Part shown: in pieces, positions 27,059 through 41,911 of the stretch | How positions within the stretch are numbered: position 1 is the first letter of the stretch | Layout of the letters: each line of letters opens with the position of its first letter | Source of the DNA: Pseudomonadota bacterium | GTDB taxonomy: Bacteria; Pseudomonadota; Gammaproteobacteria; Burkholderiales; SG8-39 | Direction: 5' to 3' | Assembly (NCBI GenBank): GCA_947455195.1 | Contig: CANGMI010000002.1 | Location: 186,001-250,000, forward strand | DNA length: 64,000 nucleotides | Made by a program: the position numbers and the translations under genes | The notes under the pieces: generated by a model | Told to the model about the DNA's origin: nothing | What the model saw: the letters and a program-made list of their open reading frames with translations, nothing else | Database searches by the model: none

Positions 27059-27496
27059 ATGACCGTCTTTCCTGGCCCCGTGCCCGTCCGTCTCGTGCTG
27101 ACTGCGTTGCTGGCCTTGTCAGCGATCACGCTGGCTGGATGTACCCCCTGGTGGAGTTCCTACCGGATCGATGTCCAGCAGGGCAACAACATCGACGCGG
27201 TGGCGGTCGGTCGGCTCAAGCTGGGGATGACGCGCGACCAGGTGCGCTTCGTCCTGGGAACGCCGCTGGTGACCGATGTCTTCCACGTCGATCGCTGGGA
27301 TTACGTCTATCACCGTCAGCGGACGGCTACCGCGCCCATCGAGGCGCGGCGCCTGACAGTCTTCTTCCAGTCCGATCGCCTCCAGCGCGTGGAGGGCGAG
27401 GGCTTCCCCGATGAGGTGCTGGCGCGCATTGCCGCTTCAGCCACGACAAGCCCGGCCGACCCGTCGATGCCTGCCGCGGCGGGAGGTTCGCGATGA
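27059..27496 (+). CDS. bamE: outer-membrane assembly lipoprotein BamE (145 aa)
   Basis: Component of the BAM complex that inserts beta-barrel proteins into the outer membrane. Signal peptide with lipobox LAGC gives lipidated Cys28, then [42 protein letters not shown], the diagnostic BamE core including the QGN motif. The C-terminal tail is Ala/Pro-rich and probably disordered. The stop overlaps the dapB start by 4 nt. Confidence 0.95.
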   Translation: MTVFPGPVPVRLVLTALLALSAITLAGCTPWWSSYRIDVQQGNNIDAVAVGRLKLGMTRDQVRFVLGTPLVTDVFHVDRWDYVYHRQRTATAPIEARRLTVFFQSDRLQRVEGEGFPDEVLARIAASATTSPADPSMPAAAGGSR

Positions 27497-28305
27497 CGGC
27501 GTCAGCGACGATTCGTGTGGCGATCGCCGGTGCTGCCGGGCGCATGGGGCGCAGTCTGATCGAGGCGGTGCTCGCCGATGCCGAACTCTCGCTCGCGGCG
27601 GCCCTCGAACGGCCGGGTCATCCGGCCCTGGGGCGCGATGCCGGGGAGTCTCTCGGCGTCGCCACGGGCGTGCGGGTGGTCGATGACCTCGAGGCTGCGT
27701 TTGCGGTCGCTGATTGCCTGATCGATTTCACCCGGCCGGCAGCAACGCTGGCGGCGCTGGCTGTCGCCGTGCGCACCGGCAAGGCCATGGTCATCGGTAC
27801 GACCGGGTTCAGCATCGAGGAAAAGCAGGTGATCGAGGCTGCGGCACGCTCCATCCCGGTGGTGTTTGCGCCCAATATGGCGGTCGGTGTGAACGCGCTG
27901 TTCAAACTGGCCGAGATCGCTGCCGGCATTCTGGGCGATGACTTCGACGTCGAGATCATCGAGGCGCACCATCGTCACAAGGTCGACGCCCCCTCGGGCA
28001 CCGCATTGCGCCTCGGGGAGTCGGTAGCGAGGGCGCTCGGCCGCGATCTTGCAGCGGTTGCCGTGCATGGTCGGGAGGGCATCACCGGTGAGCGCGAGCG
28101 CGCGAGCATCGGCTTTCATGCGGTGCGTGGCGGCGACATCGTGGGTGACCACACGGTGCTGTTTGCCGGCATGGGCGAGCGCATCGAACTGTCGGTGCGC
28201 TCCTCCAGTCGTCTGACCTACGCCAGCGGGGCGATGCGCGCTGTCCGGTTTGCCGCGGGAAGGCCACCGGGGTTGTATGACATGCAGGCGGTGCTCGGCC
28301 TGTAA
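27493..28305 (+). CDS. dapB: 4-hydroxy-tetrahydrodipicolinate reductase DapB (270 aa)
   Basis: Cytoplasmic NAD(P)H-dependent reductase of the lysine/diaminopimelate pathway. GAAGRMGR (13-20) is the dinucleotide site. [16 protein letters not shown] carries catalytic His159 and Lys163, matching E. coli numbering. GTTGF and APNMAVGVN are also conserved. Full length. Coupled to bamE by an ATGA overlap, while carA has its own putative promoter downstream. Confidence 0.97.
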   Translation: MTASATIRVAIAGAAGRMGRSLIEAVLADAELSLAAALERPGHPALGRDAGESLGVATGVRVVDDLEAAFAVADCLIDFTRPAATLAALAVAVRTGKAMVIGTTGFSIEEKQVIEAAARSIPVVFAPNMAVGVNALFKLAEIAAGILGDDFDVEIIEAHHRHKVDAPSGTALRLGESVARALGRDLAAVAVHGREGITGERERASIGFHAVRGGDIVGDHTVLFAGMGERIELSVRSSSRLTYASGAMRAVRFAAGRPPGLYDMQAVLGL

Positions 28306-28359
28306 CGCGCGGTACCGCTCGACCCCCGTGGCGGGTGCCCGGGGGCGGGAGGCTCGCGG

Positions 28360-28365
28360 TATACT
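28360..28365 (+). promoter_or_regulatory. possible -10 element for carAB
   Basis: TATACT (5/6 to TATAAT) 41 nt upstream of the carA TTG in the 100-bp dapB-carA gap. No recognisable -35; the sequence upstream is a G/C run. Confidence 0.35.
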
Positions 28366-28405
28366 CGGCCGGTTTGGCCCGCGTGGCCAGGTCCTGGAGA
28401 CTGCG

Positions 28406-29539
28406 TTGCCTCACACCCCCCGCGCCCTTCTCGCACTGGCTGATGGCACCACCTTTCACGGTATTTCCATCGGCGCTCGGGGAAGCAGCGTTGGCGAGGT
28501 GGTGTTCAATACCGCGCTCACCGGGTATCAGGAAGTCCTGACCGATCCGTCCTACTGCAGGCAGATCGTCACACTCACCTGTCCGCAGGTCGGCAACGTC
28601 GGCATGAACCCTGACGATGACGAGTCGAGCCTGGCGGTTTGCAGTGGCCTTGTCCTGCGCGAGTGTCCGCCTGCGCCCTCGAACTGGCGCTCGCGCGAGT
28701 CGCTCTCGGCCTGGCTCGATCGACGGGGCATGGTGGCACTGGCAGGCATCGATACGCGGCGATTGACCCGTATCCTGCGTGAGCGCGGCGCCCAGAATGC
28801 GTGCATCCAGGCGGGCGACGTCGACGAGACGGCAGCCATTGCGAGTGCTCGACGCTTTGCGGGGCTGGCCGGCATGGATCTCGCCCAGTCGGTCTCCGTG
28901 AGCAAACCCTATCTCTGGCAGGAAACGTCCTGGGTGGCGCCCGGTGGTGCAGCGCGCGTGTTCGAGCGGCAGCATTCGGTCGTTGCCTACGACTTCGGTG
29001 TGAAGCGCAACATCCTGCGCATGCTGGCTGACCGCGGCTGCGCGGTCACTGTCGTGCCGGCTCGTACGCCCGCGGCCGAGGTTCTCGCCATGCGTCCCGA
29101 TGGTGTCTTCCTGTCCAACGGACCCGGTGACCCCGAGCCTTGCGATTACGCCATCGAGGCCATCGGCGCACTGCTCGCCGTGCAGACCTTGCCTGTCTTC
29201 GGCATCTGTCTGGGGCACCAGTTGCTGGCGCTCGCGTCGGGTGCGCGAACGCTCAAGATGAAGTTCGGTCACCACGGGGCCAATCATCCCGTGACCGAGC
29301 TCGACACCGGGCGTGTCCTCATCACCAGCCAGAATCACGGGTTCGCGGTGGATGAGGCCAGCCTGCCCTCCACGCTGCGCATCACGCACCGCTCGCTCTT
29401 TGACGGCACGATCCAGGGGCTCGAGCGCACCGACTGTCCGGCCTTCTGTTTCCAGGGGCATCCGGAGGCGAGTCCGGGGCCACAGGATGTGTCGGGATTG
29501 TTCGATCGTTTCGTCGCGCTCATGCGCGCGGCTCGCTGA
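28406..29539 (+). CDS. carA: carbamoyl-phosphate synthase small subunit CarA (377 aa)
   Basis: Glutaminase subunit supplying ammonia to CarB for carbamoyl phosphate (pyrimidine and arginine synthesis). Class I glutamine amidotransferase triad: Cys268 in FGICLGHQ, His352 and Glu354 in GHPEASPG. The track frame opens at 28250 inside dapB. The family N-terminus ([15 protein letters not shown]) begins at a TTG at 28406 with GGAG 6 nt upstream; no in-frame ATG fits. carB follows after 15 bp. Confidence 0.96.
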   Translation: MPHTPRALLALADGTTFHGISIGARGSSVGEVVFNTALTGYQEVLTDPSYCRQIVTLTCPQVGNVGMNPDDDESSLAVCSGLVLRECPPAPSNWRSRESLSAWLDRRGMVALAGIDTRRLTRILRERGAQNACIQAGDVDETAAIASARRFAGLAGMDLAQSVSVSKPYLWQETSWVAPGGAARVFERQHSVVAYDFGVKRNILRMLADRGCAVTVVPARTPAAEVLAMRPDGVFLSNGPGDPEPCDYAIEAIGALLAVQTLPVFGICLGHQLLALASGARTLKMKFGHHGANHPVTELDTGRVLITSQNHGFAVDEASLPSTLRITHRSLFDGTIQGLERTDCPAFCFQGHPEASPGPQDVSGLFDRFVALMRAAR

Positions 29540-29554
29540 AGGGGCCGTCGCACC

Positions 29555-32791
<3,237 letters not shown>

Positions 32792-32797
32792 TTCCCG

Positions 32798-32803
32798 TAT
32801 ACT
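32798..32803 (+). promoter_or_regulatory. possible -10 element for greA
   Basis: TATACT in cccgTATACTgtccc, 31 nt upstream of the greA ATG and just after the carB stop. The same hexamer occurs upstream of carA. No convincing -35. Confidence 0.35.
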
Positions 32804-32833
32804 GTCCCGTTGAAGATCGACCCCGGTGACATC

Positions 32834-33310
32834 ATGAGCAAGTATCCGCTGACCAAGCATGGCGCCGAGTTGTTGCGCACCGAACTGCACCGGTTGAAGA
32901 CCGTCGAGCGGCCCGCTGTCATTCAGGCCATCGCCGAAGCCCGCGCGCAAGGTGATCTCTCGGAAAATGCCGAGTATGACGCGGCCAAGGAGCGTCAGAG
33001 TTTCATCGAAGGTCGCATCATCGAGGTCGAGGCCAAGCTCGGCAATGCCCAGGTCATCGATCCGTTGCTGCTCGACGCGGATGGACGTTGCGTCTTTGGT
33101 GCCACGGTCGAGATCCAGGATCTGGCCAGTGACGAAGTCCTGACCTATCAGATCGTGGGCGAGGACGAGGCGGATCTGAAGGCGGCCAAGATATCCGTGG
33201 TGTCGCCGCTTGCGCGCGGCCTCATCGGAAAGTCGGCGGGCGACGTCGCCGAAGTTCAGGCCCCCGGGGGCAAGCGCGAATACGAGATCATCGACGTCCG
33301 CTACGAGTAG
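32834..33310 (+). CDS. greA: transcription elongation factor GreA (158 aa)
   Basis: Binds the RNA polymerase secondary channel and stimulates cleavage of backtracked RNA. The N-terminal coiled coil contains [40 protein letters not shown] (with the tip acidic residues) and [20 protein letters not shown]. The C-terminal FKBP-like domain holds [24 protein letters not shown]. Start ATG 32834; the in-frame start at 32810 adds eight non-conserved residues. Its 3' end overlaps that of yhbY by 23 bp. Confidence 0.97.
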   Translation: MSKYPLTKHGAELLRTELHRLKTVERPAVIQAIAEARAQGDLSENAEYDAAKERQSFIEGRIIEVEAKLGNAQVIDPLLLDADGRCVFGATVEIQDLASDEVLTYQIVGEDEADLKAAKISVVSPLARGLIGKSAGDVAEVQAPGGKREYEIIDVRYE

Positions 33311-33842
33311 ACGCAGTACGCGCCGCGCCGCCCGTCTTGCGGGCCGCCGACGGTCGTGCTGTCGCAGTCCGACGAGCGCCGGAGCGGGCGGGTGCGGCCG
33401 TGCTGGTGGCGGTTCGCGAAGCGTTCGGGCGGGTTGCGCTCGATCGGGATGCCGTCGGGCGAGTGGCGCTGGAGCGAGTGGCGCCCGTCTCGACGCTGGC
33501 GCGCCGAGTGCTTCCAGGCCGCGCCTTGGCGGCCGCATCGGCCGTCCGCGGTCGATAGAGAATGAGCATGCGTCCCAGATGCTGCACCGGATGGGCCTTG
33601 CAGGCTTCGCAGGCCTGGGCGTACAGCAGTTCCCGCTCGTCGCGGTCGGCGCCGAGCACCCGCACCTTGATCAGTTCATGGTGTTCGAGCGCGCGGTCGA
33701 TTTCGCCGATGACCGGTGGCGACAGCGCAGCAGAGCCCACCATCACGACCGGTTCGAGCGCGTGGGCACGCGCACGCAGCGCCTTGCGTTCGGCGGGGGT
33801 CAGCGTGGGCAGTTCTTGAGGCAATTCGAGGGTGTTTTCCAT
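33288..33842 (-). CDS. yhbY: YhbY-type CRM-domain RNA-binding protein with basic tail (184 aa)
   Basis: The N-terminal ~98 residues are a YhbY/CRS1 (CRM) domain associated with the pre-50S ribosomal subunit: [27 protein letters not shown], then [18 protein letters not shown] and [13 protein letters not shown]. coli YhbY ends there (97 aa). Here another ~85 residues follow, almost entirely Ala, Arg, Ser, Thr and Pro with repeats such as [20 protein letters not shown], giving a strongly basic, probably disordered RNA-binding tail. Convergent with greA, overlapping it by 23 bp. Confidence 0.92.
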   Translation of the reverse strand: MENTLELPQELPTLTPAERKALRARAHALEPVVMVGSAALSPPVIGEIDRALEHHELIKVRVLGADRDERELLYAQACEACKAHPVQHLGRMLILYRPRTADAAAKARPGSTRRASVETGATRSSATRPTASRSSATRPNASRTATSTAAPARSGARRTATARPSAARKTGGAARTASTRSGRR

Positions 33843-33901
33843 GAGGCATTGTACTTCAGGCGCTGCCGGCCCATGGCTCGGCTGGCGTTCGGTGTGATCC
33901 G

Positions 33902-34612
33902 ATGAGTCGACCCGACGGTGGGGGAAGGCCGGGCGCTGGCAAGCCCGGTAGCGCGGCGGCGACGCGCGCGGGTGCGCGCACCGGCAGTCAGCGGGTGCGT
34001 GGACAACGCTGGATGGACGAGCATGTCGGTGACCCGTACGTGCAGCAGGCGCGCAAGGCCGGGTACCGGTCGCGCGCCGCTTTCAAGCTGATTGAACTCG
34101 ACCAGCGCGATCGCCTCCTGCGGCCCGGGGCTCGCGTGGTCGATCTGGGGGGAGCGCCGGGCAGCTGGAGTCAGGTGGCCGCGGCGCGGGTCGGGTCTGG
34201 CGGCCTGGTGGTCGCGGTCGACCTCCTCCCGATCGACTCGATTCCCGGGGTCGTCGTGATCGAGGGTGACGCCACCACCGATCCGGTCCTCGCGCAGATC
34301 GACGCCGCGCTCGGCGGGCACCCTGTCGATGTGGTGCTCTCCGATATGGCGCCCAATATCAGCGGGGTCGCCGCCGCCGACGCATTCCGCATGGAAGCGC
34401 TGGTCGATCTGGCGATCGAGCAGGCCTTGCGCTGGCTCAAACCCGAGGGCGCCCTCGCGATCAAGCTTTTTCAAGGGGCCGGATTCGAGACCTGCGTGGC
34501 CAATCTGCGGGCTGCCTTCACGTCGGTGGCCCTGCGCAAGCCTGCGGCGTCGCGAGATCGTTCGAGCGAGACCTTTGCGGTGGCGCGGGGGGTACGCGCC
34601 AGCCGCGTGTGA
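33902..34612 (+). CDS. rlmE: 23S rRNA 2'-O-methyltransferase RlmE (236 aa)
   Basis: SAM-dependent enzyme that methylates U2552 of 23S rRNA late in 50S assembly. RSRAAFKLIELDQRD supplies catalytic Lys62, VVDLGGAPGSWSQV is the SAM motif, VVLSDMAPNISG gives the catalytic Asp, and ALAIKLFQGAGFE the second Lys. The final Glu lies in SSETFAVAR. An N-terminal ~30-residue Gly/Ala/Arg-rich stretch is longer than in E. coli. Divergent from yhbY, 59 bp apart, and upstream of ftsH as in E. coli. Confidence 0.96.
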   Translation: MSRPDGGGRPGAGKPGSAAATRAGARTGSQRVRGQRWMDEHVGDPYVQQARKAGYRSRAAFKLIELDQRDRLLRPGARVVDLGGAPGSWSQVAAARVGSGGLVVAVDLLPIDSIPGVVVIEGDATTDPVLAQIDAALGGHPVDVVLSDMAPNISGVAAADAFRMEALVDLAIEQALRWLKPEGALAIKLFQGAGFETCVANLRAAFTSVALRKPAASRDRSSETFAVARGVRASRV

Positions 34613-34733
34613 TTTTCGTAGTGATCGGTCTCGCCGGGCTTGAAACCGGCAGCGTCGACCCAATGTCGGTTAAGCTTGGAACGCCTGAAATGCGTGACGG
34701 CAACCTGCGCTCCCTGCGCCCGGAGGATTTTTC

Positions 34734-36611
<1,878 letters not shown>

Positions 36612-36628
36612 ATCGGTCACGCCTTGGC

Positions 36629-37522
36629 GTGGTCGCGCCGAGCGCGGTGACGGAAGAACTTGCTCCGGTGCGCATTCTGCGTGCCGGGGCGTATCGGCTG
36701 AACCTTGATCGACCGCTCGTCATGGGCATCGTCAACCTGACGCATGATTCGTTCTCCGATGGAGGGCGTTATCTCGAGCCCGCAGTGGCCGTCGAACAGG
36801 CGAGGCGACTGGCCGAAGCGGGCGCAGACATCCTTGATCTGGGAGCGGAGTCGACCCGGCCGGGGGCGGCGCCGGTCAGCGAGGGCGAGGAACTTGACCG
36901 GCTCTTGCCCGTACTCGAGGCGCTGGTTCCCCTGGGTCGGCCGGTTTCGGTCGACACGATGAAGGCTCGCGTCATGCGAGTGGCGATCGAAGCCGGGGCA
37001 TCGATGGTGAACGATGTGCGGGCGCTGCGCGAGCCCGGAGCCCTCGAGGCTGTTGCCGGCAGCCACGCTGCGGTGTGCCTGATGCACATGCAGGGAGAAC
37101 CCAGGACCATGCAGCACGCGCCTCAATATGACGATGTGCTCGGTGAGGTGTGCGCCTTTCTCGCCGAGCGTGCTCGAGCCTGCCGGGCGGCGGGTGTCGA
37201 GGCCGACCGGATCGTGCTCGATCCGGGCTACGGATTTGGCAAGACACCCGCACACAATCTGCACCTGCTGGCGCGTCAGCGATCGATCGCCGATCTGGGG
37301 TATCCACTGCTCGCCGGACTCTCCCGCAAGTCGCTCATCGGCCATATCACCGGGCGTGCCGTCGGTGACCGACTGGCCGGCAGTCTCGCGGCGGCTTTGA
37401 TCGCGGTGCAGCGCGGCGCTAGAATCATCCGGGTTCATGATGTGGCGCCGACACGCGATGCGCTCGCGGTATGGGCTGCCCTTGGTGAGGCCGGCCACCT
37501 ACCCATCGAGGATGCTCACTGA
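36629..37522 (+). CDS. folP: dihydropteroate synthase FolP (297 aa)
   Basis: Condenses p-aminobenzoate with hydroxymethyl-dihydropterin pyrophosphate in folate synthesis. TIM-barrel motifs are conserved: [16 protein letters not shown] (usual form NVTPDSFSDGG, so Pro is His here), [21 protein letters not shown] and GLSRKS. GTG starts at 36629 and 36647 are both possible; neither has a strong ribosome site. The final base of its TGA is the first base of the glmM ATG. Confidence 0.95.
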   Translation: MVAPSAVTEELAPVRILRAGAYRLNLDRPLVMGIVNLTHDSFSDGGRYLEPAVAVEQARRLAEAGADILDLGAESTRPGAAPVSEGEELDRLLPVLEALVPLGRPVSVDTMKARVMRVAIEAGASMVNDVRALREPGALEAVAGSHAAVCLMHMQGEPRTMQHAPQYDDVLGEVCAFLAERARACRAAGVEADRIVLDPGYGFGKTPAHNLHLLARQRSIADLGYPLLAGLSRKSLIGHITGRAVGDRLAGSLAAALIAVQRGARIIRVHDVAPTRDALAVWAALGEAGHLPIEDAH

Positions 37523-38880
37523 TGGCACGCAGATACTTCGGCACCGATGGCATCCGTGGCCGGGTCGGTACCGCACCGATCACCCCCGATTTCGTGATGC
37601 GCCTGGGGTTTGCCGCCGGGCGGGTCCTTGCCGGGGGCGCACGCGCCGACGGGCACTCGAGAGTCCTCATCGGCAAGGACACGCGGGTGTCCGGTTACAT
37701 GCTCGAAGCAGCCCTCGAGTGTGGTCTGTCGGCCGCCGGCATCGACGTGCTGCTCTGCGGCCCGCTTCCCACGCCGGGGGTTGCCTACCTCACGCGGGCG
37801 CTGCGCCTGCAGGCCGGCATCGTGATCAGCGCCTCGCACAACCCGTTCGAGGACAATGGCATCAAGTTCTTTGCCGCCGATGGCGGCAAGCTCGCTGATG
37901 CGATGGAAGCGGCCATCGAGGTCGAACTCGACCGTCCGATGGCCTGCCGAGCTTCGCGCGAACTGGGCAAGGCGCGTCGTGTCGATGATGCCCAGGGGCG
38001 TTACATCGAGTTCTGCAAGAGCACCTTTCCGGCCGATCTGGATCTGCGCGGTCTGCGCATCGTGGTCGATTCGGCGCACGGGGCTGCCTATCAGATCGCA
38101 CCCAATGTGCTCCATGAACTGGGTGCCGACGTCATCTCGATCGGTGACAAACCCAACGGCTTCAACATCAACGAGGCCTGTGGTGCCACCGCGCCGGACC
38201 TGCTTGCGCGCACCGTGCTGGCCGAACGGGCGCACCTCGGCATCGCGCTGGACGGTGACGCCGATCGTCTGATCATGTGCGACCAGCACGGGGTCGTCCA
38301 TGATGGGGATCAGTTGCTCTACGTGATCGTGCGTGACCGTCACCTCGAGTCGGCCGTGGCGGGGGTGGCGGGTACCTTGATGACTAACCTGGCCCTCGAG
38401 CGTGCCCTGGGTGCGATGAATATCGCCTTCGAGCGGGCCAGGGTGGGCGACCGCTACGTCCTCGAACTGATGCAGGCGCGCGGCTGGATGTACGGCGGCG
38501 AGAATTCCGGACACATCATCTGCCTCGATCGGCACACCACCGGCGATGGCATGGTGTCGGCGCTCCAGGTGCTGGCAGCCCTGGTCCGCGGCGGCCATGG
38601 ACTGGCTGAAGCGGCCGCTCCGGTCGAACTCTTTCCGCAGCGCCTCATCAATCTGCGGGTCGATCAGCCCGGTGCACTGCTCGAAGCCCCCGGTGTCGAG
38701 GCGGCTTGCCGCGAGGCGCGTGCGGTCCTCGGGGCGCGGGGACGCATCCTGCTGCGTCCCTCAGGCACCGAACCGGTGCTGCGGGTCATGGTCGAGGGTG
38801 AAGATCGGGCCGAGGTCGATGCGCTGGCCGAAGGCCTCGCGAGTACCTTGCGCGACCTCGCGCGTGCACGCGCCGAATGA
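37522..38880 (+). CDS. glmM: phosphoglucosamine mutase GlmM (452 aa)
   Basis: Interconverts glucosamine-6-phosphate and glucosamine-1-phosphate for peptidoglycan and LPS precursor synthesis. Starts with [10 protein letters not shown]. The phosphoserine is Ser104 in [18 protein letters not shown], the Mg-binding loop is ALDGDADRL, the sugar loop GGENSGHI and the phosphate loop [14 protein letters not shown]. Full length. Last housekeeping gene of the block; it overlaps the TRAP small-permease gene by 4 nt. Confidence 0.97.
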   Translation: MARRYFGTDGIRGRVGTAPITPDFVMRLGFAAGRVLAGGARADGHSRVLIGKDTRVSGYMLEAALECGLSAAGIDVLLCGPLPTPGVAYLTRALRLQAGIVISASHNPFEDNGIKFFAADGGKLADAMEAAIEVELDRPMACRASRELGKARRVDDAQGRYIEFCKSTFPADLDLRGLRIVVDSAHGAAYQIAPNVLHELGADVISIGDKPNGFNINEACGATAPDLLARTVLAERAHLGIALDGDADRLIMCDQHGVVHDGDQLLYVIVRDRHLESAVAGVAGTLMTNLALERALGAMNIAFERARVGDRYVLELMQARGWMYGGENSGHIICLDRHTTGDGMVSALQVLAALVRGGHGLAEAAAPVELFPQRLINLRVDQPGALLEAPGVEAACREARAVLGARGRILLRPSGTEPVLRVMVEGEDRAEVDALAEGLASTLRDLARARAE

Positions 38881-39449
38881 GCCACGAACGTGGTGAGGAA
38901 CGCGGCGATGCCGCGGCAGCCCTGACCGCACCGGTGCGGCACCTGCTCGAGGATCATCTGGCGGTGGCTGCCATGGCCTTGCTGATGGTCATCACGTTCG
39001 GCAACGTGCTGGTGCGCTACTTCACCGATCAGTCCTTTGCCTGGACCGAGGAGATATCGAGCGTCCTCATGCTCCTGATGACGCTGCTGGCGGCAGCGGC
39101 TGCCTGCGCACGCGATCAGCACATTCGCATCGAGAACCTTTTCGCCTCGGGCAGTGTGCAGCGGCAGCGGCGTCTTGCGCTCTTGTCGGCCGGTGTGACC
39201 TGGATGCTCTTCGTGGTGCTTGCCCTGCTTGGGCTTCGCATGGCCTGGGACGAATACCGGTTCGAGGAGACCTCGCCCGGCATCGGCCTGCCCAAGTGGC
39301 TCTACAGCATCTGGTTGCCGGTTCTCTGTGCGCTCATCGCCCGCCGTGCGGCGGGACGCTGGTGCCTCGAGTGGCGTCGCACGCCGACCGAGTCCACTGC
39401 TCGGGAAGCCTCGTCAGCGGCGGTCAACGGGCACGGGCCTCGTCGATGA
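38877..39449 (+). CDS. TRAP transporter small permease, DctQ type (190 aa)
   Basis: Four-helix inner-membrane subunit of a tripartite ATP-independent periplasmic transporter, supporting the large permease. Hydrophobic segments start at [21 protein letters not shown], and [22 protein letters not shown] is a typical DctQ helix pair with the conserved Trp-Thr-Glu-Glu. The ATG sits in the overlap ATGA with the glmM stop, so translation is probably coupled to glmM. The tail is hydrophilic. Confidence 0.85.
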   Translation: MSHERGEERGDAAAALTAPVRHLLEDHLAVAAMALLMVITFGNVLVRYFTDQSFAWTEEISSVLMLLMTLLAAAAACARDQHIRIENLFASGSVQRQRRLALLSAGVTWMLFVVLALLGLRMAWDEYRFEETSPGIGLPKWLYSIWLPVLCALIARRAAGRWCLEWRRTPTESTAREASSAAVNGHGPRR

Positions 39450-40744
39450 CGGTCTTTCTGCTGTTTGCCGTCTTCATCGTGCTGATGATGGTCGGCGTTC
39501 CGATCGGGGTGGCGCTGGGTTTTGGCGGCCTCATTGCCATCGGTCTGTCGAATCCGGACACGCAGTTGTGGGGCCTGCTGGCGGCGCCCCAGAACCTGTA
39601 CGCGTCGATGACCAAGTACCCGCTGCTCGCGCTGCCGATGTTCGTGCTTGTCGGATCGATCTTCGATCGCTCGGGGGTGGCCTCGCGTCTGGTGACCTTT
39701 GCAGTGGCAATCACCGGGCGCGGTCCGGGCATGTTGCCGCTTGTCGCGATTGCCGTGGCGATGCTGCTCGGGGGCATCTCGGGTTCCGGACCTGCCAATG
39801 CGGCCGCCGTCGGCGGCGTCATGATCGCTGCCATGGCGCGTGCCGGATATCCGCCAGCCTTCAGTGCCAGCGTCGTGGGTGCGGCGGCGGCAACCGACAT
39901 CCTCATTCCGCCTTCGATCGCATTCATCGTCTACAGCGTACTGGTGCCTGGTGCCTCGGTGCCGGCGTTGTTTGCCGCCGGCATGGTGCCTGGCGTTCTG
40001 GCCGGTATCGCGTTGATCGTGCCGGCGGTATGGCTGTCTCGGCACCACCGATTGGGGGAGACCGGTTCGCAGGAACCTCGACCGCCATTCTGGGCAAGCC
40101 TGCGCGAGGCTATCTGGGGGCTGGTGGCTCCGGTGCTGATTCTGGGTGGGATGCGCGCAGGGTGGTTCACACCCACCGAGTCGGCCGTGGTGGCGGCGGT
40201 CTACGGGCTCTTCGTGGGCATGGTGATTCACCGCTCCATCAGGCTTGCCGACTTGTATCCGATCTTTCGCGAGGCGGCCGAACTCTCGGGCATCATCCTG
40301 CTGGTCATCGGACTGGCCTCGATCTTTGCCTACGCGGTGAGTACGCTCGGGATCGCCGATCCGTTCACCCGGATGATCGTGGGTTCGGGCATGGGCGAAT
40401 ACGGGGTGCTGGCTGCGCTGATCGTGCTGCTCATCGTGGTCGGCATGTTCCTCGACGGGGTGTCGATCTTCCTCATCTTCGTGCCCCTCCTCATGCCGAT
40501 CGTCGATACCTATCACTGGGACCCGGTCTGGTTCGGGGTGTTGCTCACCCTGAAGATCGCGGTGGGGCAGTTCACGCCACCCATGGCGGTCAATCTCATG
40601 GTGTCGTGCCGCATCGCCGGGGTGCGCATGGAGGAGACGGTGCGCTGGGTCGGTTGGCTCATCCTTGCCATGATGCTGGTGCTGGTGGCGGTCGTTGCCG
40701 TGCCCGACCTTGCCCTCTGGCTCCCGCGTCAGCTCGGGTTATGA
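39446..40744 (+). CDS. TRAP transporter large permease, DctM type (432 aa)
   Basis: Main sodium-coupled transport subunit with about twelve membrane segments. [41 protein letters not shown] and the second-half counterparts (VGMFLDGVSIFLIFVPLLMP, VAVGQFTPPMAVNLMV) are DctM hallmarks. The frame opens at 39296 inside dctQ; the ATG at 39446 overlaps the dctQ stop by 4 nt. The ORF-track 888-aa frame that overlaps this gene is the dctP frame running open upstream, not a real fusion. Confidence 0.92.
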   Translation: MTVFLLFAVFIVLMMVGVPIGVALGFGGLIAIGLSNPDTQLWGLLAAPQNLYASMTKYPLLALPMFVLVGSIFDRSGVASRLVTFAVAITGRGPGMLPLVAIAVAMLLGGISGSGPANAAAVGGVMIAAMARAGYPPAFSASVVGAAAATDILIPPSIAFIVYSVLVPGASVPALFAAGMVPGVLAGIALIVPAVWLSRHHRLGETGSQEPRPPFWASLREAIWGLVAPVLILGGMRAGWFTPTESAVVAAVYGLFVGMVIHRSIRLADLYPIFREAAELSGIILLVIGLASIFAYAVSTLGIADPFTRMIVGSGMGEYGVLAALIVLLIVVGMFLDGVSIFLIFVPLLMPIVDTYHWDPVWFGVLLTLKIAVGQFTPPMAVNLMVSCRIAGVRMEETVRWVGWLILAMMLVLVAVVAVPDLALWLPRQLGL

Positions 40745-40776
40745 TCGGCGCACAACGCGGTTTTTCTGGAGACATC

Positions 40777-41886
40777 ATGACCCATTGCCAGCTGCTGCCT
40801 GGTTTCTGCCTCGCCACCCACTCTCGGGGGGGCGGTGTGTCCGCCGTTCGCCGTGCTGTGGCCGGACTGCTCGCGGCTGGCCTGCTGCTCGGTGGTGCGG
40901 CGGTGTCGGGGCCGGTTGCGGCGCAGGCCTACAAGGCCGAGTACAAGCTTTCCACGGTTGTACCTACGTCGTTTCCGTGGGGTCGTGGGGGCGAGATCTG
41001 GGCCAACCTGGTGCGTGAACGCACGGCCGGACGCATCAATATCAAGGTCTATCCGGGGGTGTCGCTGGTGGGGGGCGACCAGACGCGGGAGTTCACTGCG
41101 ATTCGCCAGGGCGTGATCGACATGGCGGTGGGTTCGACCATCAACTGGTCCCCCCAGGTGAAGGCGCTGAACCTCTTCTCGTTGCCTTTCCTGATGCCCG
41201 ATTACGCGGCGATCGATGCGCTCACGCACGGTAGTGTCGGGACGGAAATCTTCGCCACCCTCGAGCGATCGGGCGTCGTGCCACTCGCCTGGGGCGAGAA
41301 CGGGTTTCGCGAAATCAGCAATTCGCGCCGCGAGATTCACCTGCCGGCTGACCTCAAGGGACTGAAACTGCGCGTCGTCGGCTCACCGCTTTTCATCGAG
41401 ACGATGACCGCGCTGGGGGCCAATCCGGTGCAGATGAGTTGGGCCGATGCGCAGCCTGCGCTGGCTTCCGGCGCGGTGGACGGTCAGGAGAACCCGATTT
41501 CGATCTTCGCGGCGGCCAAGCTCCACCAGGTCGGGCAGAAGTTCGTCACGCTCTGGGGCTATGTGGCCGATCCGCTCATCTTCGTGATCAATCGCGAGGT
41601 GTGGGCCAGTTGGACCCAAGCCGATCGTGAGATCGTTCGCGCGGCAGCCATCGAGGCTGGCGCTCAGGAAACTGCGCTGGCGCGCAAGGGGCTGATCGAA
41701 CCCGGCCAGCCCGAGTGGCAGGCCGTCGCCGCCAACGGGGTCACCATCACGCGGTTGAAACCCGAGGAGCGCGAGCAGTTCGTGATCGCGACGCGTCGGA
41801 TCTATGCGCGCTGGAAAGCCGAAATCGGGCCAAAACTGGTCGACGATGCCGAGCGCGCCGTCGCGGCGCGCCCGGTGCGGCGCTGA
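40777..41886 (+). CDS. TRAP transporter solute receptor, DctP type (369 aa)
   Basis: Periplasmic receptor of the TRAP system. A long signal sequence (AVRRAVAGLLAAGLLLGGAAVSGPVAAQA) precedes the mature start YKAEYKLSTVVPTSFPWGRGGEIWA. The carboxylate-binding Arg is expected in GLKLRVVGSPLFIETMTALGANPV, and ALASGAVDGQENPISIF is the strongly conserved DctP segment. Start ATG 40777 with GGAG 5 nt upstream; an ATG at 40741 overlapping dctM is the alternative. The ligand is an organic acid by family, identity unknown. Confidence 0.9.
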   Translation: MTHCQLLPGFCLATHSRGGGVSAVRRAVAGLLAAGLLLGGAAVSGPVAAQAYKAEYKLSTVVPTSFPWGRGGEIWANLVRERTAGRINIKVYPGVSLVGGDQTREFTAIRQGVIDMAVGSTINWSPQVKALNLFSLPFLMPDYAAIDALTHGSVGTEIFATLERSGVVPLAWGENGFREISNSRREIHLPADLKGLKLRVVGSPLFIETMTALGANPVQMSWADAQPALASGAVDGQENPISIFAAAKLHQVGQKFVTLWGYVADPLIFVINREVWASWTQADREIVRAAAIEAGAQETALARKGLIEPGQPEWQAVAANGVTITRLKPEEREQFVIATRRIYARWKAEIGPKLVDDAERAVAARPVRR

Positions 41887-41905
41887 GCCACCGTCGGGCG
41901 GTGGC
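41887..41905. terminator. bidirectional hairpin between TRAP operon and GST gene
   Basis: GCCACCG-tcggg-CGGTGGC: 7-bp perfect stem, 5-nt loop, beginning at the base after the dctP stop and 7 bp from the stop of the convergent GST gene. No T tract. Confidence 0.5.
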
Positions 41906-41911
41906 GACTGA

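Noticed and set aside
36618-36631. CACGCC-TT-GGCGTG palindrome between ftsH and folP
   Set aside because: Short stem with a minimal loop in an 17-bp gap of an apparent operon; a terminator here is unlikely.
39220-41886. 888-codon frame suggesting a DctM-DctP fusion
   Set aside because: The first ~500 codons are an out-of-frame reading of dctM; the real dctM ends at 40744 and dctP has its own ribosome site, start and signal peptide.
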